Below, piece after piece: positions 62,101 through 64,000 of a DNA stretch of 64,000 bases. The stretch's first letter is position 1; the number at the start of each line of letters is the position of its first letter. A model generated the notes under the pieces. The model saw only the letters and a program-made list of their open reading frames with translations, did no database searches and had not been told where the DNA came from. The stretch is from contig CM049313.1 in assembly GCA_026874595.1 (NCBI GenBank), positions 76,750,659 through 76,814,658 on the forward strand, read 5' to 3'. This DNA comes from Sipunculus nudus (lineage: Eukaryota; Annelida; Sipuncula; Golfingiida; Sipunculidae). Both the position numbers and the translations under genes were made by a program.

Positions 62101-64000
62101 TTATGTCCTTACTGTAAGGGCATGAATACAAACCTCCCTGTCCTAACACTGTGAGGGTACGAAGGCACACCTTTATGCCCTTACTGTAAGGGCATGACTA
62201 CACACCTTCCTGTCCTAACACTGTGAGGGTACGAAGGCAGACCTTTATGTCCTTACTGTAACGGCATGAATACACACCTTCCTGTCCTAACACTGTGAGG
62301 GTACGAAGGCAGACCTTTATGTCCTTACTGTAAGGGCATGAATACAAACCTCTCTGTCCTAACACTGTGAGGGTACGAAGGCAGACCTTTATGCCCTACT
62401 GTATGGGCATGACTACACACCTTCCTGTCCTAACACTGTGAGGGTACGAAGGCAGACCTTTATGTCCTAACTGTAAGGGCATGACTACACACCTTCCTGT
62501 CCTAACACTGTGAGGGTACGAAGGCAGACCTTTATGTCCTTACTGTAAGGGCATGACTACACACCTTCCTGTCCTAACACTGTGAGGGTACGAAGGCAGA
62601 CCTTTATGTCCTTACTGTAAGGGCATGACTACACACCTACCTGTCCTAACACTATGAGGGTACGAAGGCAGACCTTTTTGTCCTAACTGTAAGGGCATGA
62701 CTACACACCTTCCTGTCCTATCACTGTGAGGGTACGAAGGGAGACCTTTATGTCCTTACTGTAAGGGCATGAATACAAACCTCCCTGTCCTAACAATGTG
62801 AGGGTACGAAGGGAGACCTTTATGTCCTTACTGTAAGGGCATGACTACACACCTTCCTGTCCTAACACTGTGAGGGTACGAAGGCAGACCTTTATGTCCT
62901 AACTGTAAGGACATGACTACACACCTTCCTGTCCTAACACTGTGAGGGTACGAAGGGAGACCTTTATGTCCTTACTGTAAGGGCATGAATACAAACCTCC
63001 CTGTCCTAACACTGTGAGGGTACGAAGGGAGACCTTTATGTCCTTACTGTAAGGGCATGACTACACACCTTCCTGTCCTAACACTGTGAGGGTACGAAGG
63101 CAGACCTTTATGTCCTAACTGTAAGGGCATGACTACACACCTTCCTGTCCTAACACTGTGAGGGTACGAAGGGAGACCTTTATGTCCTTACTGTAAGGGC
63201 ATGAATACAAACCTGCCTGTCCTAAGACTGTGAGGGTACGAAGGCAGACCTTTATGTCCTTACTGTAAGGGCATGACTACACACCTTCCTGTCCTAACAC
63301 TGTGAGGGTACGAAGGCAGACCTTTATGTCCTAACTGTAAGGGCATGAATACACACCCTCCTGTCCTTACATTGTGAGGGTCGGAAGGCAGACCTTTATG
63401 TCCTAACTGTAAGGGCATGAATAACCACCCTCCTGTCCTAACACTGTGAGGGTCGGAAGGCAGACCTTTATGTCCTAACTGTAAGGGCATGACTACACAC
63501 CTTCCTGTCCTAACACTGTGAGGGTACGAAGGCAGACCTTTATGTCCTAACTTTAAGGGCATGAATACACACCTTCCTGTCCTAACACTGTGAGGGTACG
63601 AAGGCAGACCTTTATGTCCTAACTGTAAGGGCATGACTACACACCATCCTGTCCTAACACTGTAAGGGTACGAAGGCAGACCTTTATGTCCTTACTGTAA
63701 GGGCATGACTACACACCTTCCTGTCCTAACACTGTAAGGGTACGAAGGCAGACCTTTATGTCCTTACTGTTAGGGCATGAATACAAACCTCCCTGTCCTA
63801 ACACTGTGAGGGTACGAAGGGAGACCTTTATGTCCTTACTGTAAGGGCATGACTACACACCTTCCTGTCCTAACACTGTAAGGGTACGAAGGCAGACCTT
63901 TATGTCCTAACTGTAAGGGCATGAATACAAACCTCCCTGTCCTAACACTGTGAGGGTACGAAGGCAGACCTTTATGTCCTTACTGTAAGGGCATGACTAC
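44100..64000. repeat. Distal satellite zone with multi-kb higher-order duplications
   Basis: Most units have GTCCTTAC. Rare variants recur in blocks. CCTATCACTG is at 44432, 54870 and 62717, each preceded by CACACCTACCTG and a 1-bp deletion (ATGCCCTACTG). CACACCATCCTG recurs between 52.6 and 63.7 kb. ATAACCACCC is at 59030 and 63421. Identical 76-codon minus-strand frames begin at 52390, 52966, 55341 and 58149, and another set at 47495, 49007 and 51454. Spacings are multiples of 72 bp, give or take one or two bases. Confidence 0.85.

Larger units (their letters stand above)
35202..64000. repeat. 72-bp satellite DNA, about 400 copies, runs off the window
   Basis: The unit is 72 bp and consists of two related halves of 35 and 37 bp. 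One starts GTCCTAACTGTAAGGGCATG and the other GTCCTAACACTGTGAGGGTA. The halves agree at about three quarters of positions after allowing a 2-bp gap. The array begins at about 35202 and is still present at the last base. The minus strand of a canonical unit is open and reads MPLQLGHKGLPSYPHSVRTG plus four residues (24 per unit), giving frames up to 638 codons (40436-42352). Rare 1-bp indels (near 36830, 44105, 50070, 54547 and 62397) shift phase. From about 44 kb on, most units carry GTCCTTAC instead of GTCCTAAC, which creates an in-frame TAA on the minus strand. No transposon insertion is seen in 28.8 kb. Confidence 0.97.

Noticed and set aside
35202-64000. CRISPR array
   Set aside because: Units are directly adjacent and wholly similar, with no unique spacers and no cas genes, in a eukaryote-like context.
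35202-64000. Telomeric repeat
   Set aside because: The unit is 72 bp and has no TTAGGG-type short repeat. No telomere motif tract was seen in the window.

Overview
The window looks like a repeat-dominated stretch of an animal nuclear genome. It has an AT-rich background, relics of APE/L1-type LINE retrotransposons, microsatellites, long minisatellites and one very large satellite array. There are no operons, ribosome-binding sites, rRNA genes or intact single-copy protein genes that I can recognise. The LINE relics, poly-C/poly-G tracts next to TE-like ends and many minisatellites would fit a marine invertebrate, perhaps a mollusc. That assignment is an inference, not something read directly from the sequence.

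Layout. A perfectly phased 102-bp minisatellite (23 copies) fills 783-3131. From 3.1 to 6.8 kb there is unique AT-rich DNA with a long inverted repeat, a poly-C tract at a TE-like end and a possible tRNA-derived SINE head. A dead plus-strand LINE (reverse transcriptase, CCHC-like motif, 3' end) covers about 6.8-9.25 kb. From 9.25 to 17.1 kb the DNA is mostly non-coding, with an LTR/promoter-like stretch, small degenerate tandem repeats and a repeat island carrying a 14-bp palindrome. A 45-bp minisatellite fills 17.15-18.38 kb and has a probable hAT-like insertion at its right edge. A second dead LINE, on the minus strand and retaining endonuclease plus the first half of RT, covers about 18.98-20.78 kb.

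Two arrays of one ~270-bp two-part repeat lie in opposite orientation at 21.56-22.86 and 25.70-26.56 kb. Their recurring GGTGGCGCC core resembles the CTCF core motif. From 27 to 35 kb come a G/C-ended foldback element, three CpG-dense promoter-like patches (two with a perfect CRE octamer), a degenerate 38-bp repeat and several microsatellites. From about 35.2 kb to the end of the window the DNA is one 72-bp satellite of about 400 copies. It is itself an ancient dimer of ~36-bp monomers and has layered higher-order repeats.

The long reading frames in this window are by-products of tandem arrays whose periods (102, 45 and 72 bp) are divisible by three. Substitution patterns and recurrent stop codons argue against conserved proteins, although transcription of the arrays cannot be excluded. 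The most interesting material is the architecture of the 72-bp satellite, the inverted CTCF-core-like arrays, and the shared minus-strand, multiple-of-three organisation of the three main arrays.
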